Notes under the pieces: generated by a model | What the model saw: only the letters and a program-made list of their open reading frames with translations | What the model was told of the DNA's origin: nothing | Database searches by the model: none | Source of the DNA: Silurus meridionalis | Taxonomy: Eukaryota > Chordata > Actinopteri > Siluriformes > Siluridae | NCBI RefSeq assembly: GCF_014805685.1 | Contig: NC_060887.1 | Coordinates: 32,960,463-33,024,462 of the forward strand | Reading direction: 5' to 3' | DNA: 64,000 nucleotides | Part shown: positions 48,476 through 61,636 of the stretch, piece after piece | Numbering within the stretch: position 1 is the first letter of the stretch | Layout of the letters: every line of letters starts with the position of its first letter | Translations under genes and position numbers: made by a program

Positions 48476-49489
48476 CATTTTGCTAAAGTGTAAATTATTT
48501 GGGACACCCTGTAATTAACAGTGTGGGAATAAAGTTTAGCAAAAATAGTTTTGCACTTAATGCTGAACAGAATACTAAACTGTAAAAAAAAAAAGATAAA
48601 ACGATTTGAAAAAAAGCCCACAAACATAGATAATTAGAAAAAATGATGACGTTTCCTGTGATGTCTAGCCTCAAAGTGTTCATTTGTGACCATCTGGTAT
48701 AAATATAAGAAAAACTCCAACAGACGCTTTTAATCTGTCTGTCTTAAACCACTGAGTTCTTATAATGTGAAATTAACAATTACACCATATGCACACATTA
48801 GGAGACAGCACTGCAAGTAGAGAGTTTGTTGTGTAGAACGGGAATTTATCAGAAACTTTTCCACGGTCATTTTTCAGCGCATCTTTTCTGCGACTTGGAC
48901 TTATCTCTGATCTCATCATGAATCATTTATCACATTTACTCTGTCTGTGCACATAAAATAAACTCATTGATCAGCACAGAGATAAACATAATCACACGCC
49001 AAATGAAACTGAAGCGATGTCAACACATTTGTTTCCCTGTCTGAGAGCTTAAGAGTTCAGCTGTGGTATCTTGACATGTCAGTCACGTGATAATTTTGTT
49101 GCAACCTCTTGATTCTGGACTCAAATTCTGGCTTTGCTGCAAACATAATAGATGGAAAATAGGATCATCCTTTTCTGAAAAAATCAAACCATCCCATTTA
49201 GCACCAATACAAACTACCTAATTAACTTGTGCAATTGTAAGCAAAACTTGCTACCAAAATAATATTCCCAGTTTTCCTATTAGGTAGCTACTTAACCTAA
49301 CGTAACCAAGGCAGCATGACTGGGAGGAGCCACTACACTGCTGCATGGTAAAGATTTGCGTATGAAGAGAGTTATTTGTAAATATGAATGGAAATGAATT
49401 TGCTTAATGAAGAATGGCCTCAGTGGCAATGATGCATTCTGGCTACTATTCAGTCCTTAAAATGGTGTGTAATACAGCATGATGTCACA
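48476..49489. other. Unique sequence
   Basis: No gene recognised. Bases 48,880-49,090 are of moderate complexity only. Confidence 0.35.
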
Positions 49490-50280
49490 TGTATTAAAAG
49501 GACACAGTATGGAAGGATCACATAAAATGGAAGGATTAGATGGTGCGCAGTAACATGAAATGGAAGGACACATCAAATGAAACAGCAATGTACTGTATGA
49601 TACAGTTTGACATCACTTAAAATAGCAGGATAGAGCACTTAAGGAGAGGTCACATGAAACAAAAGGGGACAGAATGAAAAGATGTATAGCACACTGGAAG
49701 GATAGATCACATGAAATAGACAAATACAGAATGGAAGGAGAGATATGATGCATAAAATGGAAGGATACTGTATGGAAGGATACATCACATGAAACAAAAG
49801 GATGCATCGCCTATCGTTTTATATTGCATCTTTTTTCTATTAAGTGAAACAGAAGGCTGTGTATGTCAGATGAAATGGAAGGGTTATAGAGCATGACATT
49901 TCATGGAACAAGGATACGAAATAGAACGTTACATCACACAAAAAAAGGTAGGAAAAAAATGTACAGATACATACAGTATGTCACAATAATTGAAGGATTA
50001 TAAAATTGTAACAAAAATACAATATTGAAGAATACATTACACCATTGGAGGGATTAGAGTATGGAACAATACATCACATGAAATAGAAAAATAAAATGTC
50101 AGACAAAATCGAAGGATTATAAAGTGTGACATCACATGAAACAGTAGGATAAGGAATGCAGGGACATGTCTGTCACACAAAATGGAAGGATTATAGTTAA
50201 ACATAAAATGAACAGGAAAAGGATGCGTCACATAACACAGAGGGATTGTGACAAGACAAAAAATGTGGACACAGGGATAC
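49490..50280. repeat. Degenerate GGAAGGAT/ATCACATGAAA tandem array
   Basis: The words ATGGAAGGAT, ATCACATGAAA and ACAGAATGGAAGG recur dozens of times over about 800 bp, usually 15-30 bp apart, mixed with ACATCACA. Units are too diverged to define one period. The minus-strand frames (HPFVSCDVSFH..., FHVMSHF...) are repeat translations. Confidence 0.82.
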
Positions 50281-50636
50281 AAGATACCTGAGCCAGTGCA
50301 CACTTTCAATGACTACATTATCATGTCATACCCTCGTGATTTATCCCTACTTTATTTACTACTTTGTTTATGTGATATATCTTAAGATTCTCTGGAAGCA
50401 GTAATTATAATTTCATTACACTCTCACTCTTAGAGATGCTGTAAGCCAAAGATGTCCAATCTAGGGCCTGTAAGCCAGAGCTTTTTATTTTTTTGCTCAT
50501 CACACCATATATGAGGAGCAGAGAAAGAAAAAGAAGAAAAATGCCAGGGAAATAGATCTTTATTTCTTATTTAACATACATTTTTCGGTTTATTTTTAAG
50601 CAGCAAAAAATGTAAATTTAAATAAAAGAAAATATA
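50281..50636. other. Unique sequence
   Basis: Nothing recognised. Confidence 0.35.
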
Positions 50637-51161
50637 CACTATATTGCCAAATGTTTGCAGACAGTATGATTTGTGCTTTTTGAGCATCACATTTCTCATT
50701 TAGTCCCAATTTGCTTTTATAATTCCCTCCACTCTTCTGGGAAGATGTTCCACTAGATTGTATTGTGTGTTTGTGGACATTTGTGTTCATCAACACAAAA
50801 CGAGGCTGTTATTAAAGTCAGGTACTGGTGTAGGTGAGGTGAGGAAGTCTGGGGTGCAGTCAGTGTTTCAATTCATCCCAAAGGTGTTCAGCAGGGTTGA
50901 GTTTAGAGCTCTATAGCAGGCCGCTCAAGATCTTCTCTCTAAACCATGTAAAGCAGATCTTCCTGTAGCTCACTTCATGCACTGGAGCATTGCCATGCTA
51001 GAGCAGGTTTGGGTTTCCAGGTTGAAGTGAATGCAACATTTTATTGTACCGTATTCTAAGACTTCCTATACAATTGTGTGCCTTCAGCAGTGTGGTTTGG
51101 AACAGTTTGGTAAAGAATGGCAGGAAAGGTCACATTGCTGAATATTTTTGTCTATATAGTG
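50637..51161 (-). mobile_element. Tc1-like family D, internally deleted copy with both ends
   Basis: It begins CACTATATTGCCAAATGTTT after TA and ends TTTTTGTCTATATAGTG before TA. The minus strand corresponds to the transposase C-terminus: CATCCCAAAGGTGTTCAGC and GGGTTGAGTTTAGAGC are the complement of the DELERR...LNP region, and GCACTGGAGCATTGCC of the catalytic-core segment. About two thirds of the transposase is deleted. It is the best-defined member of the family here; the relatives at 26,841 and 28,785 lack clean ends. Confidence 0.88.
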
Positions 51162-51984
51162 TAAGTGAATTAAACTTTTTGGCAATCCTTTAGATAAATA
51201 TAAGGACTAGCTTTGATAAAAAATAAGAACCAGCTTCATGTCCATAGGCCAATGATATTACAATTGTATTGTACAGTTGTGTTGATTATACCTTGAATAG
51301 CTGTATTAGGCATTGAACTCTGTTGTACTACTAATAGAAATGTTTTTTATTGTACTATAAGTTTTACGGAACTAAAACATTAAAAATAAAACTATTAGTC
51401 ACATAGTACTGTTATTAATTGGTATTTCTAATAATAATAATAATAATAAATGAGAGGAACCATGGCAATTGTAAAATAATACAGTTTGGTCTAATGCAAA
51501 AAAATAGTTTTGTCCACAGCCCTTAATCAAGTTTATTTTTTACCCTTTATAGGACAAAGGTGGGGCACCTCTGCTGGAAGCAGTGGAGATGTCTTGATAC
51601 TGTTTGTTTGGCCCTGAATAAAAAGAGTGGGCCACAATGGTCCAGAAGATTTATTCAGGAGGAGCTGATTACTCAGTCTTGTGAAAAGCTGTGAGACTTA
51701 GCAATGCTCTCTGCTTCATCAATGCCAAATGTTTCACCTGGATCTCATGAGTCATCCTTTTTAAAATTAATAAATAAATAAACATTCTAGCAAAATTGCA
51801 ATTTGCGCCTCAACTTTGTGCAATTTCTGCTATTTGACTTTACAATTGCTATATCAGAGCAATACAAGCGCACATGGCAAAAGTGCATTAACTTCAGCAG
51901 CTATTTTATGTAACTGTTCTAATATTCACAGATGATAATCAAAATACACTGTCCAGCTATGGTGCTGCCTCCATATTCTCCACT
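51162..51984. other. Unique AT-rich sequence
   Basis: Nothing recognised apart from an (ATA)n run near 51,431-51,450. Confidence 0.35.
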
Positions 51985-52064
51985 GTAACTACTTTAATAG
52001 CCATTTTATCCTGGTCAGACTCATGTGGGTGCAGCCAATCGCAAGGCATTGTACACACACACAC

Positions 52065-52112
<48 letters not shown>

Positions 52113-52270
52113 GAGGCAAATGTAAGTAATTTAGAGTAGCCAATCCATTTAACGGTATGTTTTCACCACAAGGTACCTGGAGACAACTCACACAAAGTCA
52201 GGAACAACACGAGATCCTCAACACAGACAATAACCAGAGCTCAGGTTCAACCCCAGGATGTTAGCACCAT
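51985..52270 (-). mobile_element. tRNA-derived SINE with embedded (AC)n, diverged
   Basis: The complement of a common fish SINE body is seen in order: GCAGCCAATCGCAAGGCATT, the CA repeat at 52,052-52,111, AATTTAGAGTAGCCAATCC, GGAGACAACTCACACAAAG, and CAGGTTCAACCCCAGGA (B-box complement) with TTAGCACCA at the head. The CA tract is an expansion of a CACAC present in the family body. Confidence 0.75.
52052..52111. repeat. (AC)n microsatellite
   Basis: About 29 units with one ACGC interruption, inside the SINE. Confidence 0.97.
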
Positions 52271-52929
52271 GAAAGGCCAACCCTGATATACAACTTTCTC
52301 TCAGTGAAAGTGAAACCAAGCCAGCCAGATCTCATTAATATTATCGGCAAGGGCAATGTTTTGTGTTTTCTGAGGGTAAGAGAGTAAGAAACAGAGAACC
52401 AAGAAGAGAAAGACCACAAACCACAGAAAGATTTAATACAAATGTATATTACTGCCACCAGTGCATCAGTAAATAAAGCCAAAGTCATTTCTTTGGGGGT
52501 AAGTAAGGCCAAAATGATAAACAAAACCCAACAAAAAATTCCCCTCAAATCCTACCATCTCTAAACATAAACAAAATAAAGAAATTGCAAAATGGTTTCC
52601 CATCTCACAACCTAAAATAAAAATAAAAATAAACAAATAAATAAATAAATAAACACTAGACATTTATATGGACATGCCAACATGCCAACCTAACATGCCA
52701 ACCTCAGTAACAACAAATGTGTACACATTCTTAAAATATAATACAATAGCATTTAGGTGTGACATACACACCCTTTTTTTTTGACAAGAGAATTAAAAAA
52801 ACTCCACCATCTTGTTTTTCCCCCAGGAAATGCACACCTGTAACACTCAGCAGCCCATCATGGTGATGGCTCCCCCTAGTGAGATGAAGGCACAGAAAAA
52901 CAAAGCAAAATATCTCAAATCCAGATAAG
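52271..52929. other. Unique sequence
   Basis: No gene recognised; contains a short (AAAT)n run near 52,615-52,655. Confidence 0.35.
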
Positions 52930-53115
52930 GCCACAGCCATCAGTCTATCAGAGGGTGTGTAAGGTACATTTACATTAATGTCTCCATAGCCATGGCTGCT
53001 CATCAGGGATAAATGCACACAATTCACCTTAACTGTTGATTTCTGTAAAGCTGCTTTGAGACAATGTCTGTTGTGAAAAGCGCTATAGAAATAAACTTGA
53101 CTTGACTTGACTTAA
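52930..53115 (+). mobile_element. L2-like LINE 3' end with (CTTGA)n tail
   Basis: CTCATCAGGGATAAATG, CTGTAAAGCTGCTTTGAGAC and AAAGCGCTATAGAAATAAAC are followed by TTGACTTGACTTGACTT. It is 5'-truncated. A SINE family B copy in the opposite orientation follows immediately. Confidence 0.87.
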
Positions 53116-53278
53116 TGGCATTTGGCAGACGCCCTTATCCAGAGCGACTTACAACTAAGCAGGTGTTGGTAAAGGCTTTGCTCAAGGGCCAAGACGTTGG
53201 AGCTTGGTGGTGTTGGGATTTGAACTCAAAACCATCTAATCAGAAATTCAGCTTTTTACCCACCAAGCTATTACTTTT
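53112..53278 (-). mobile_element. tRNA-derived SINE, family B (well preserved)
   Basis: On the minus strand the head has A box TAGCTTGGTGGG and B box GAGTTCAAATCCC. The body reads GGCCCTTGAGCAAAGCC, and the 3' end AAGTCGCTCTGGATAAGGGC with GTCTGCCAAATG. It is the best copy for defining this family here. Confidence 0.9.
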
Positions 53279-53295
53279 ATTGTAAGCAATACAAA

Positions 53296-53520
53296 GTATA
53301 TTAAAAACCATCCAGCATATCATTGCTCAGCAGCTACCAGCAACTGAATACATACACCACAGTAGATGCCAACGTAAAGCATACAACATCACCAGGACTC
53401 TTATTGCAGTCACAAACTGTTCACCCTTTATCCATTCAGTAAAAGATACAAAAACACCAGAACCAAAAGTCCTGGGACTCATCCCCACAACCATTACTCT
53501 GCAGAACTCTATACTATTAG
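53296..53520 (+). pseudogene. Non-LTR retrotransposon C-terminal remnant
   Basis: The plus strand reads TIQHIIAQQLPATEYIHHSRCQRKAYNITRTLIAVTN and further decayed residues. This is the C-terminal pattern (T-A-QHI-G-LP-IY--RC--KA-NI--D) also found at 61,100-61,270. The catalytic RT part is missing. Confidence 0.72.
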
Positions 53521-54537
<1,017 letters not shown>

Positions 54538-54573
54538 TTCTTCTTCTTCTTCTTCTTCTTCTTCTTCTTCTTC
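54538..54573. repeat. (TTC)n microsatellite
   Basis: Twelve perfect units forming the complement of the LINE's GAA tail. Confidence 0.97.
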
Positions 54574-55030
54574 GACTGCTTCCATTAGGGGTCATCTAAT
54601 CCATCCTCTTTACTGCCAACGAAAACCTTAACATCTTTAGCTCTGCTACCTCCAGCTTTACCTCCTGTCTTTTAGTCAATGCCACTGTCTCTAAACCAAA
54701 CAACATCGCAGGTCTCACCACAGTCCTATTAACTTTCCCTTTTACTCTTGCAGATACTCTTCTATCACAAATCACTCCTGCCATCACTCTTCTCCACCCA
54801 CTCCACCCTGCCTGCACTCTTTTCTTCACTTCCCTAACACACTCTTCATTACTTTGCACTGTTAACCCCAGGCACCTGAACTCCTCCACTTTCTCCACCT
54901 CTTCTTCACTCCACTGCCCTCCCTCTCACACATGTACTCTGTCTTAATCTGACTTTCATTACCCTTCTCACCAGCGCATACCTCCACCTTTCCAGGCTCT
55001 TCTCAACCTGCTCCCTACTCTCACCACATG
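54538..55030 (-). mobile_element. RTE-like LINE, C-terminal part with (GAA)n tail
   Basis: On the minus strand a 100-codon frame (54,596-54,898) reads KVEEFRCLGLTVQSNEE, EVKKRVQAGWSGWRR, VCDRR-like VICDRRV, TVVRPAMLFGLETVALTKRQE and AELKMLRFSLAVKRMD. This is the post-catalytic region of a well-known fish endonuclease-reverse transcriptase. After an internal deletion comes the 3' end GACCCCTAATGGAAGC, then AGTCGAAG and (GAA)n. Upstream (to about 55,030) degraded RT sequence continues. It is 5'-truncated and inactive. Its 3' tail resembles that of the tRNA-Glu SINE at 25.2 kb. Confidence 0.88.
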
Positions 55031-57261
55031 TTGTTCATTAAGTTGATCTTTAGCTGGTCTAGTTGTCATCACCAGAAAAGCTAAAAAAAAAAAAAATACA
55101 GAAAAGCTGAAACAATAGCCAGTTTATTTTTTATGACAAGTGTAAGCGGCTTGAGTGTATTGTTTTTTTAAAACTGCTGATCCTGCAGAAAAAAATAAAT
55201 AAATTCTGTTCAACCTCTTACTTGGATATTTTGGTAACAAAATGAAACGATAAATCTCAAGCCATAAAGTTAACCACATTGAGCCAGAAACCACGCCCAC
55301 ATCTACGCAGCCACTGCTACCTACATATTTACTGCAAAGTTTATACATTATACTAGAAAATGCTCTTTTTGCTAAATTATGTACTGTAATTTGTATAATA
55401 ATTAAGAAATTACTGTATACTACCCCATACTAATCACCATTCTTTAAGACTTCTGGGTAGCCTAGGCCATGTCTTGATGATATTTTTATTATACAGCATT
55501 TTATATTTAGTGACGATGGGATCATCGGAACGCATCCCCATCTTAAGACCGAGGACTACGTGTGCGTGTATATATAGAAACTTAAAGAATGTAAATAAAT
55601 GCACACATATTCATAGACCAATATATCCAATATTACTTCTATTTCAGTATATCCAATATATGTTGGTCTAATTACACCCATAATATCCTTTGGTCATTGC
55701 ATTTTTCTTCATCATTTAAACATGAATGCCCTTTTTGAGCCCAGGTGTGGTCTGGGAAAGAATTAATCCCTTTTCCTGTAAAAGAAGTGGCCTACTGTAG
55801 GTTCCCCTAAATGGAACTCAGATGAAATCTGCAATCCAGTAGAAGCTATTTGCACTTTGCACCACATACAGAGAGCTGTGATTGGTTCACCTTGCCACAT
55901 TACTTCCTATTTAAACTTCATAGGAAATGAGTTATTCTGCTCATTGATACATAAAACCAAAAAGAGTATTTCCTAGGACTGCAGCACTGTAATTAATTAT
56001 TATTAAATATGTATTACTAAGGACCAAAAGGATGAACATATTATTTTGCAAACCTTCATGCATAAATGTGACATATGGAATTGCACAGTTAAGCCATTGT
56101 TTCGAGATAATTCTTTAATGTAAGCATTATATGATCTTCCCCTAAACCAGATGATAATCCAGATAATCCAGAATGCAGACTCAAGTACTTTGTCAGAGTC
56201 TGAGAAAAGCCCAAGGTATAAGTTTTCAAACCAATTTAAATCCTTATGATTTTGTATTCATTGGATGTCGGTGCTGTGATATTTACTTTTATGCATTAAT
56301 TTGCATATTCACAGTATTATTTACCTTCTCCACTATTTTACCTCTGGCCAGATGTTAGTTTCTTAATGCTGCTAGATGCTGCCCCAGATATAACAAATCC
56401 CAACTGGCATTGGATTTAAAGTCTCAGTCAGTAATTCCTGCAACTGGCTAGTTTTCTCCCCTCCATCTCTGCAATAGCATGATATTTTATATTGAGAGAA
56501 AAAGAACCAAAGTCATAAAGCAGATACAATGCTGCAGGACTGAAATCCAGGATGGATCCTTCTGGATGAGATTGATCCTGAAGATTTACAATGCTGCCTT
56601 TTGGTTTGCTGGACTATACATTAAACTTTGCAGTGCAGTTTTGGTAAGGAGGTGGTTAAATTTAATAGTTTATTACAAATATAAAACTTAGTGAAGATCT
56701 GTGTTTAATCTGCCATAAGATGTAGTGGAATTACGTACTGCACAATGATGTAAATATTATATACAGTATTATACTAAAGTGCTGTTAATTTGTGAATTCT
56801 GTTCAATCTGTCTGTAGATTCGTTTACTATAACATCAGCTCTGAGAATAGAGCAGCTTTATATTAATGCACATTTTCTAATATGTTGTACAGTATGCTGT
56901 TTCTACAGTATATAGTATAGTGTATATATAGTATAACTTACAATGAGACTTAGACACTATACAATAAAAAGAATAATATGTGTGATTGTTATATGAAAAA
57001 TTTTGTTTGTAGTATTTGCCTAAAGAGAAGGAACAATTAGTGGCTGAGAAGGAAATGACTGTGTAATAAAAGCAAATAAATGTAAACAGAATTTTTTTTT
57101 TTTACTGAATAAAAAGCAAACATAATATTTGTCAAAGTGCTGTGGTATAAGAGGAATACAACAGTTCATTACTGTTAGAAAAACATCCATCATGGGGTGA
57201 TAAAAGTGACCACTTCTTTTTGGGTCATATTTGTCTACCATATGATTACATGGTTTACATA
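55031..57261. other. Unique AT-rich sequence
   Basis: About 2.2 kb without a recognisable gene, RNA or transposon. Confidence 0.4.
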
Positions 57262-57455
57262 TAAATTTTACATCATTTGGCAGATGCTTTTATCCAGAGT
57301 GACTTACAATTATCTGATTTATACAGCTGAGCATTTGAGGGTTAAGGGCCTTGCTCAAGGGCCTCACAGTAGCAGCTTAGTGGTGGTGGGATTTGAAATC
57401 ATTACATTTTGATTAGAAGTCCAACATCTTCAACTCTGAAATACCACTCCCCCAT
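57262..57455 (-). mobile_element. tRNA-derived SINE, family B
   Basis: CATTTGGCAGATGCTTTTAT, CCAGAGTGACTTACAATTA, GAGGGTTAAGGGCCTTGC, GGTGGTGGGATTTGAAATC and AGAAGTCCAACATCTTC are the complement of family B in order. The B-box complement is present. Confidence 0.87.
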
Positions 57456-57784
57456 TTATTTTCCTAATTTGATTATTTTCCTAATGTTTTATTTCATATG
57501 TCATATAATGTGCACCATTTATTTATTTGTTATTTATATTTAATTGCAATTTGTTTATTTATTACATTTACCTTCTATTATATACATTTATATTTATTTA
57601 TTTGTTTGTTAAAAATAATTGTATTATTTCTTAATGTGTTTTATTTCATATGTATTATAATGCACCATTTACATGCAAAAGAAAAACCAATAATTATATA
57701 ATGCAATGTTTCTTTGTTAAATTTCGTATTATTTGTTTGTTTGTTTGTTTTATTTGTTAATTTTTACATTTTTTTTATTTGCTA
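57456..57784. other. TTTATTT-rich sequence
   Basis: Low-complexity (ATTT)n-like sequence. Nothing else recognised. Confidence 0.5.
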
Positions 57785-57910
57785 TATGAGCTTTCATTCA
57801 TTCATTGTAAACACTTTATCCTGCTCAGGGTTATGGCAGATTTTGAATCTCATAAACACTGGGCATGAAGCAGGAATACACCCCGGAGGAAACACCAGTC
57901 TATCACAGAA
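57785..57910 (-). mobile_element. Fish SINE fragment (CATTCATT start)
   Basis: CATTCATTCATTGTAAACAC, TTATCCTGCTCAGGG, GGAATACACCCCGGAGG and CCAGTCTATCACAGAA correspond to the 3' half of a common fish SINE. Only part of the body is present. Confidence 0.6.
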
Positions 57911-58669
57911 CCCATTTTTTATTTTCTTTTTCATTTATATTTGTTACACTCAGCGGCAAGCATGTTATATCCCACAGACACACGGATCCAAAATAAAAGG
58001 AAAGACAGAAATAGTCAAGGGTAACTAGCACCCAATAGACTACTGTTTTTCCCCCTTTAAACATTCCTCACCATCTTCCTTCTTGTGAAATATTAATCAA
58101 TATAAGAATGTGAATTATTTATCAGTTGATTCAGAGCATTCAAAATAAATCTGCCCACAGGATTTCAGACAGCTCCAGCCATCATTTTTAGTTCTTTGGC
58201 ACCCATTATTTGTGATTCGGTCTGGCAGGGCTGGGATGAAGATTTCACCCTTTTGTTCCTAAAATATAGTGGGAATTATTTCAGATCGTTTTACCAGACA
58301 AGAAAAATAAATATTATTGTGATAAGGACAAGTAAAGCATGATGAAATAAAACCAAACATCATAGTCAAAGTGTCAGCTGGAGGTGACAAATAAAGGGTA
58401 GATAATGCAAACAGAGGTATAGTAATCAGGAAACATTTAGTGATTGATATATACAGTACCGTACATGTAATATGTAATAAATACATGTAATATATACAGT
58501 ACACCTGATGTAATGCACCTAGTGACAACAAGCCATGAAATGTTATTCCGCTTGTATAAAATATGTTGTATATTTTTTTGCTACCACTATTATAATTAAT
58601 GATTAAAATTGTTATTATTATTATTATTATTATTGTTGTTATTATTATTATTAGCATTATTATTATAAA
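57911..58669. other. Unique sequence ending in (ATT)n
   Basis: No gene recognised. An imperfect (ATT)n tract lies at 58,608-58,667. Confidence 0.4.
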
Positions 58670-59118
58670 TCCAGGTCCTAAAAAGTAGGAATGCTATGTA
58701 AAATGTAAATCAAAACAGTGTCACTAAAAAGAAACAGCTGGAGCTGGATTATTTTGCAAATAATTAAGTTAATTGGTAACAGGAGTATAAAACTGCTGAT
58801 GGGGTAAAAAAAACATCTTAGAGAGGCAAAGTCTTTTAGTAGTAAATATGGGCAGAGGTTCACCAATCTGCGAAAAACTGAAGCAAAAAAATTGTGATTT
58901 ATTTTTTTAATAAGTGTTGTAGACTTTGAATCTCTTATAATCTATAGTACCTAATATCATGAAAAATTCTGTGTTTGGAAAAATCTCTGTGCATGGGACA
59001 AGGGCGAAAATCACTACTGGATGCTCTATCTTCTGGCCCTCAGGCAGCACTGCATTAAAAACAGGCATGATTCTGTATTGAAAATCACTGCATGGGCTCA
59101 AAAACACCTCCAGAAACA
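58670..59118 (+). mobile_element. Tc1-like family A, 5' half
   Basis: It follows the family's left end and transposase start in order: AATGCTATGTAAAATGTAAA, TTAATTGGTAACAGGAG, ATGGGCAGAGGTTCACC, CTGCGAAAAACTG, GGAAAAATCTCTGTGCATG, CCCTCAGGCAGCACTGC, ATTAAAAACAGGCATGATTC and CACTGCATGGGCTCAAAAAC. Several internal deletions remove most of the HTH region. It breaks off near CAGAAACAATTG. Confidence 0.83.
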
Positions 59119-59742
59119 ATTGTATGCGAACACAGCCGCATCATCCTTAAAGTGGAAAGAGTTTTAAGGGTTTCAAGATGTGCTGTTTAAGCTATTTTGC
59201 AAAAGCATAAGGAAATGGACACTGTTGAGGACCATAGATGCAGTGGTCAGCCAAGAAAACTGATGACAGATAAAACACACATCATGTTTACTTCCCTTTG
59301 ACATTGAAAGATGTCCAGCAGCACTATCAGCAAAAAACTGGTGAAAACCAGTGGGACCCAGGTACACCCTTTTTTTGTCCTGAGAAGTCTGGCCAAAAGT
59401 GGTCTTTATGTAAGAATTGTGGCCAGAAAGTAATTTTCCTGACTTGGAAACAAAGTGGCTCAACTGTGCATGAAAACAAAGGAACTGGGGTGCAGAAAAT
59501 GGCAGCAAGTGCTCTGGATTAATGAGTCAAAATATGAAATATTTGTCTGTAGAAAAGATCAGGTTGTTTGATGAATGGTTGGAGAGCACTACAATAATGA
59601 TGATCTGCAGGCAACAGTGAAGCATGGTGGAGGCTCCTTGCAGGTGTGGGGCTGCATTTCTGTAAATAGAGTTGCAGAGCCCTGATCTCAACATTATCAA
59701 GTCTTTCTTTTATTACATGAAGAGACATAAGGCTTTGAGGCA
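59119..59742 (+). pseudogene. Tc1 transposase remnant, family B
   Basis: A second Tc1 family begins where the first ends. Reading the plus strand with frameshifts gives VLRVSRCAV-AILQKHKEMDTVEDHRCSGQPRKL (HTH), then KMSSSTISKKLVKTSGTQVHP, LRSLAKSGLYVRI, W-INESKYEIFV (first catalytic D now N), NNDDLQATVKHGGGSLQVWGCIS, and SPDLNIIKSF-like sequence. The segment between GCIS and SPDLN, including the HDNDPKH block, is deleted. No terminal repeats were found. Confidence 0.82.
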
Positions 59743-59744
59743 GT

Positions 59745-59835
59745 CAAGTCAATGGCGCTTTTCACAACAGACATTGTCTCAGAGCAGCTTTACAGAAAGG
59801 GTGGTCACATCAAAAATATTGATTTGACTTGGAAT
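59745..59835 (-). mobile_element. L2-like 3'-tail fragment, inverted
   Basis: AGTCAAGTCAATGGCGCTTT, CACAACAGACATTGTCTC and AGAGCAGCTTTACAGAAAG are the complement of the L2-like end at 53,045-53,115. Confidence 0.8.
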
Positions 59836-60642
59836 TCTCTCCTGTTTATTTACTGTCTATTTTGTTCATTGAAAATAAACATTTCTATCATTTCATTTTT
59901 GAAAGCTTTCTTACTTGACAGCATTTTTTAACACCTGACTTAATTTTTGTACAGTACTGTAGGTTTTAGAGCAACATATACATCCGACTAGGTGACATTT
60001 TTTCAGGGTAGCCCTTGCATATTTCAGCAAAACAATTCTAAACTGCATATCGCTTCTATTACAGCAGCATAGCTTCATAGTAGAAGAGTCTGGCTGCTAA
60101 ACTGACCTGAATCTGCGTTCCAGACCTTTTGAAATCATTTGGCACATAATGAAACACAAAATTTGACAAATAGGACCCAGGACAGTTGAGCAGCTAGAAT
60201 CCTCTATCAGACACAAACACTCCAGCAACTGGTCTCGTCAGTTCCCAGAAATATGGACTGTTGTTAGTAGAAGTAGAAATGATGCTACACAAAGGTAAGC
60301 ATGGTCCTGTTCCATTTTTTTAAGAAATGTTGCAACCATCAGATTCAAAGTTACCTAATTTTTTCTTTAAAATTACACATTACACTTTAAACATTTGATA
60401 TGTTTTCTATGTTTTATTGCGAATCGCTGAGTACATACATGATGTACATACATACATAAATACATACATACAAGCATATACATGATGTAACTGAATGAGT
60501 ACTAAAAGAAGACAGAGTCATGAAAACTTGTGAGCATTGGAAACGGGCTGGGATCCTACACAATGAAAGAAGAAAATTAATTGAAAATGTTAATTATAAA
60601 GGTTTTAAGGAAATCTTGGCCAGGGTGGTAAAAATTTTTTTT
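59836..60642. other. Unique sequence
   Basis: No gene recognised; a few imperfect (ACAT)n units near 60,435-60,470. Confidence 0.35.
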
Positions 60643-60647
60643 TTATT

Positions 60648-60702
<55 letters not shown>

Positions 60703-60703
60703 T
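60643..60703. repeat. (TAA)n microsatellite
   Basis: About 20 units, almost perfect. Confidence 0.96.
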
Positions 60704-60779
60704 TGAGATAGCAATGATGATTTGTTTTAACAAATATATCGCATGAAAATTGCATGATCATCACAAGAAATTTAGCAAA

Positions 60780-61568
60780 AAATCCCAGTTTGAATTTTGA
60801 CACTCTAGTTTGTGTAAATCCAAATATGAAAACCGATGTGAATATTCTGTGCAGGCAGAGATACATATAGGGTCTCCAGCTTTGAATTCTTGGGAGTTCT
60901 TGGGAGTTCACTTCTCTGAGGATCTATCCTGGCACCAGAACACTTCAGTTCTGGTTAAGAAGGCACAACAATGCCTGTACTTCTTGAGGAGTCTTAAAAA
61001 AGCTTATATGTCCCTAGGGATTCAAAAGAGTTTTTACCTTTGCATCAGTGAAAGCATACTGACCAACTCTGTCACTGTATGGTATGGAGGCTCCACTGTG
61101 TGAAAACATAAAGCCCTGCAAAAGGTGGTCACAACCGCACAACACATTACTGGCACTCAACTACCTGCCATTGAACACCTTTACCACAGCAGATATCTGT
61201 GCAGAGCTCACAACATCATCAAGGACTCTTTACATTCCAGTCACAAACTGTTTAACCTCCTTCCATTAAGAACGTGAAATAGGAACATAGGCATCAAAAC
61301 CAGCAGGTTTAGGGCCAGCTTTTTTTTTCCATCCATTTTTTTTCCCAACCTACTACACCGTTAGAACACTGTATAAACACGGTACACTGTATAACTTCTG
61401 TACAATTATACAGACAATGTACATATTACATATTGTATTTTTTACAAAAAGAATTCCTCTACACATATTTTGCTTTACATACATCTGCACTACTATTTTA
61501 TTCATGTGTATCTATAAATACCTTACTGTACAGCCTGCCTAATATTTCACATTTATATACATAACAAA

Positions 61569-61636
<68 letters not shown>

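Noticed and set aside
49613..50309. Minus-strand FHVMSHF/HPFVSCD-like proteins
   Set aside because: They are translations of the degenerate GGAAGGAT/ATCACATGAAA array.
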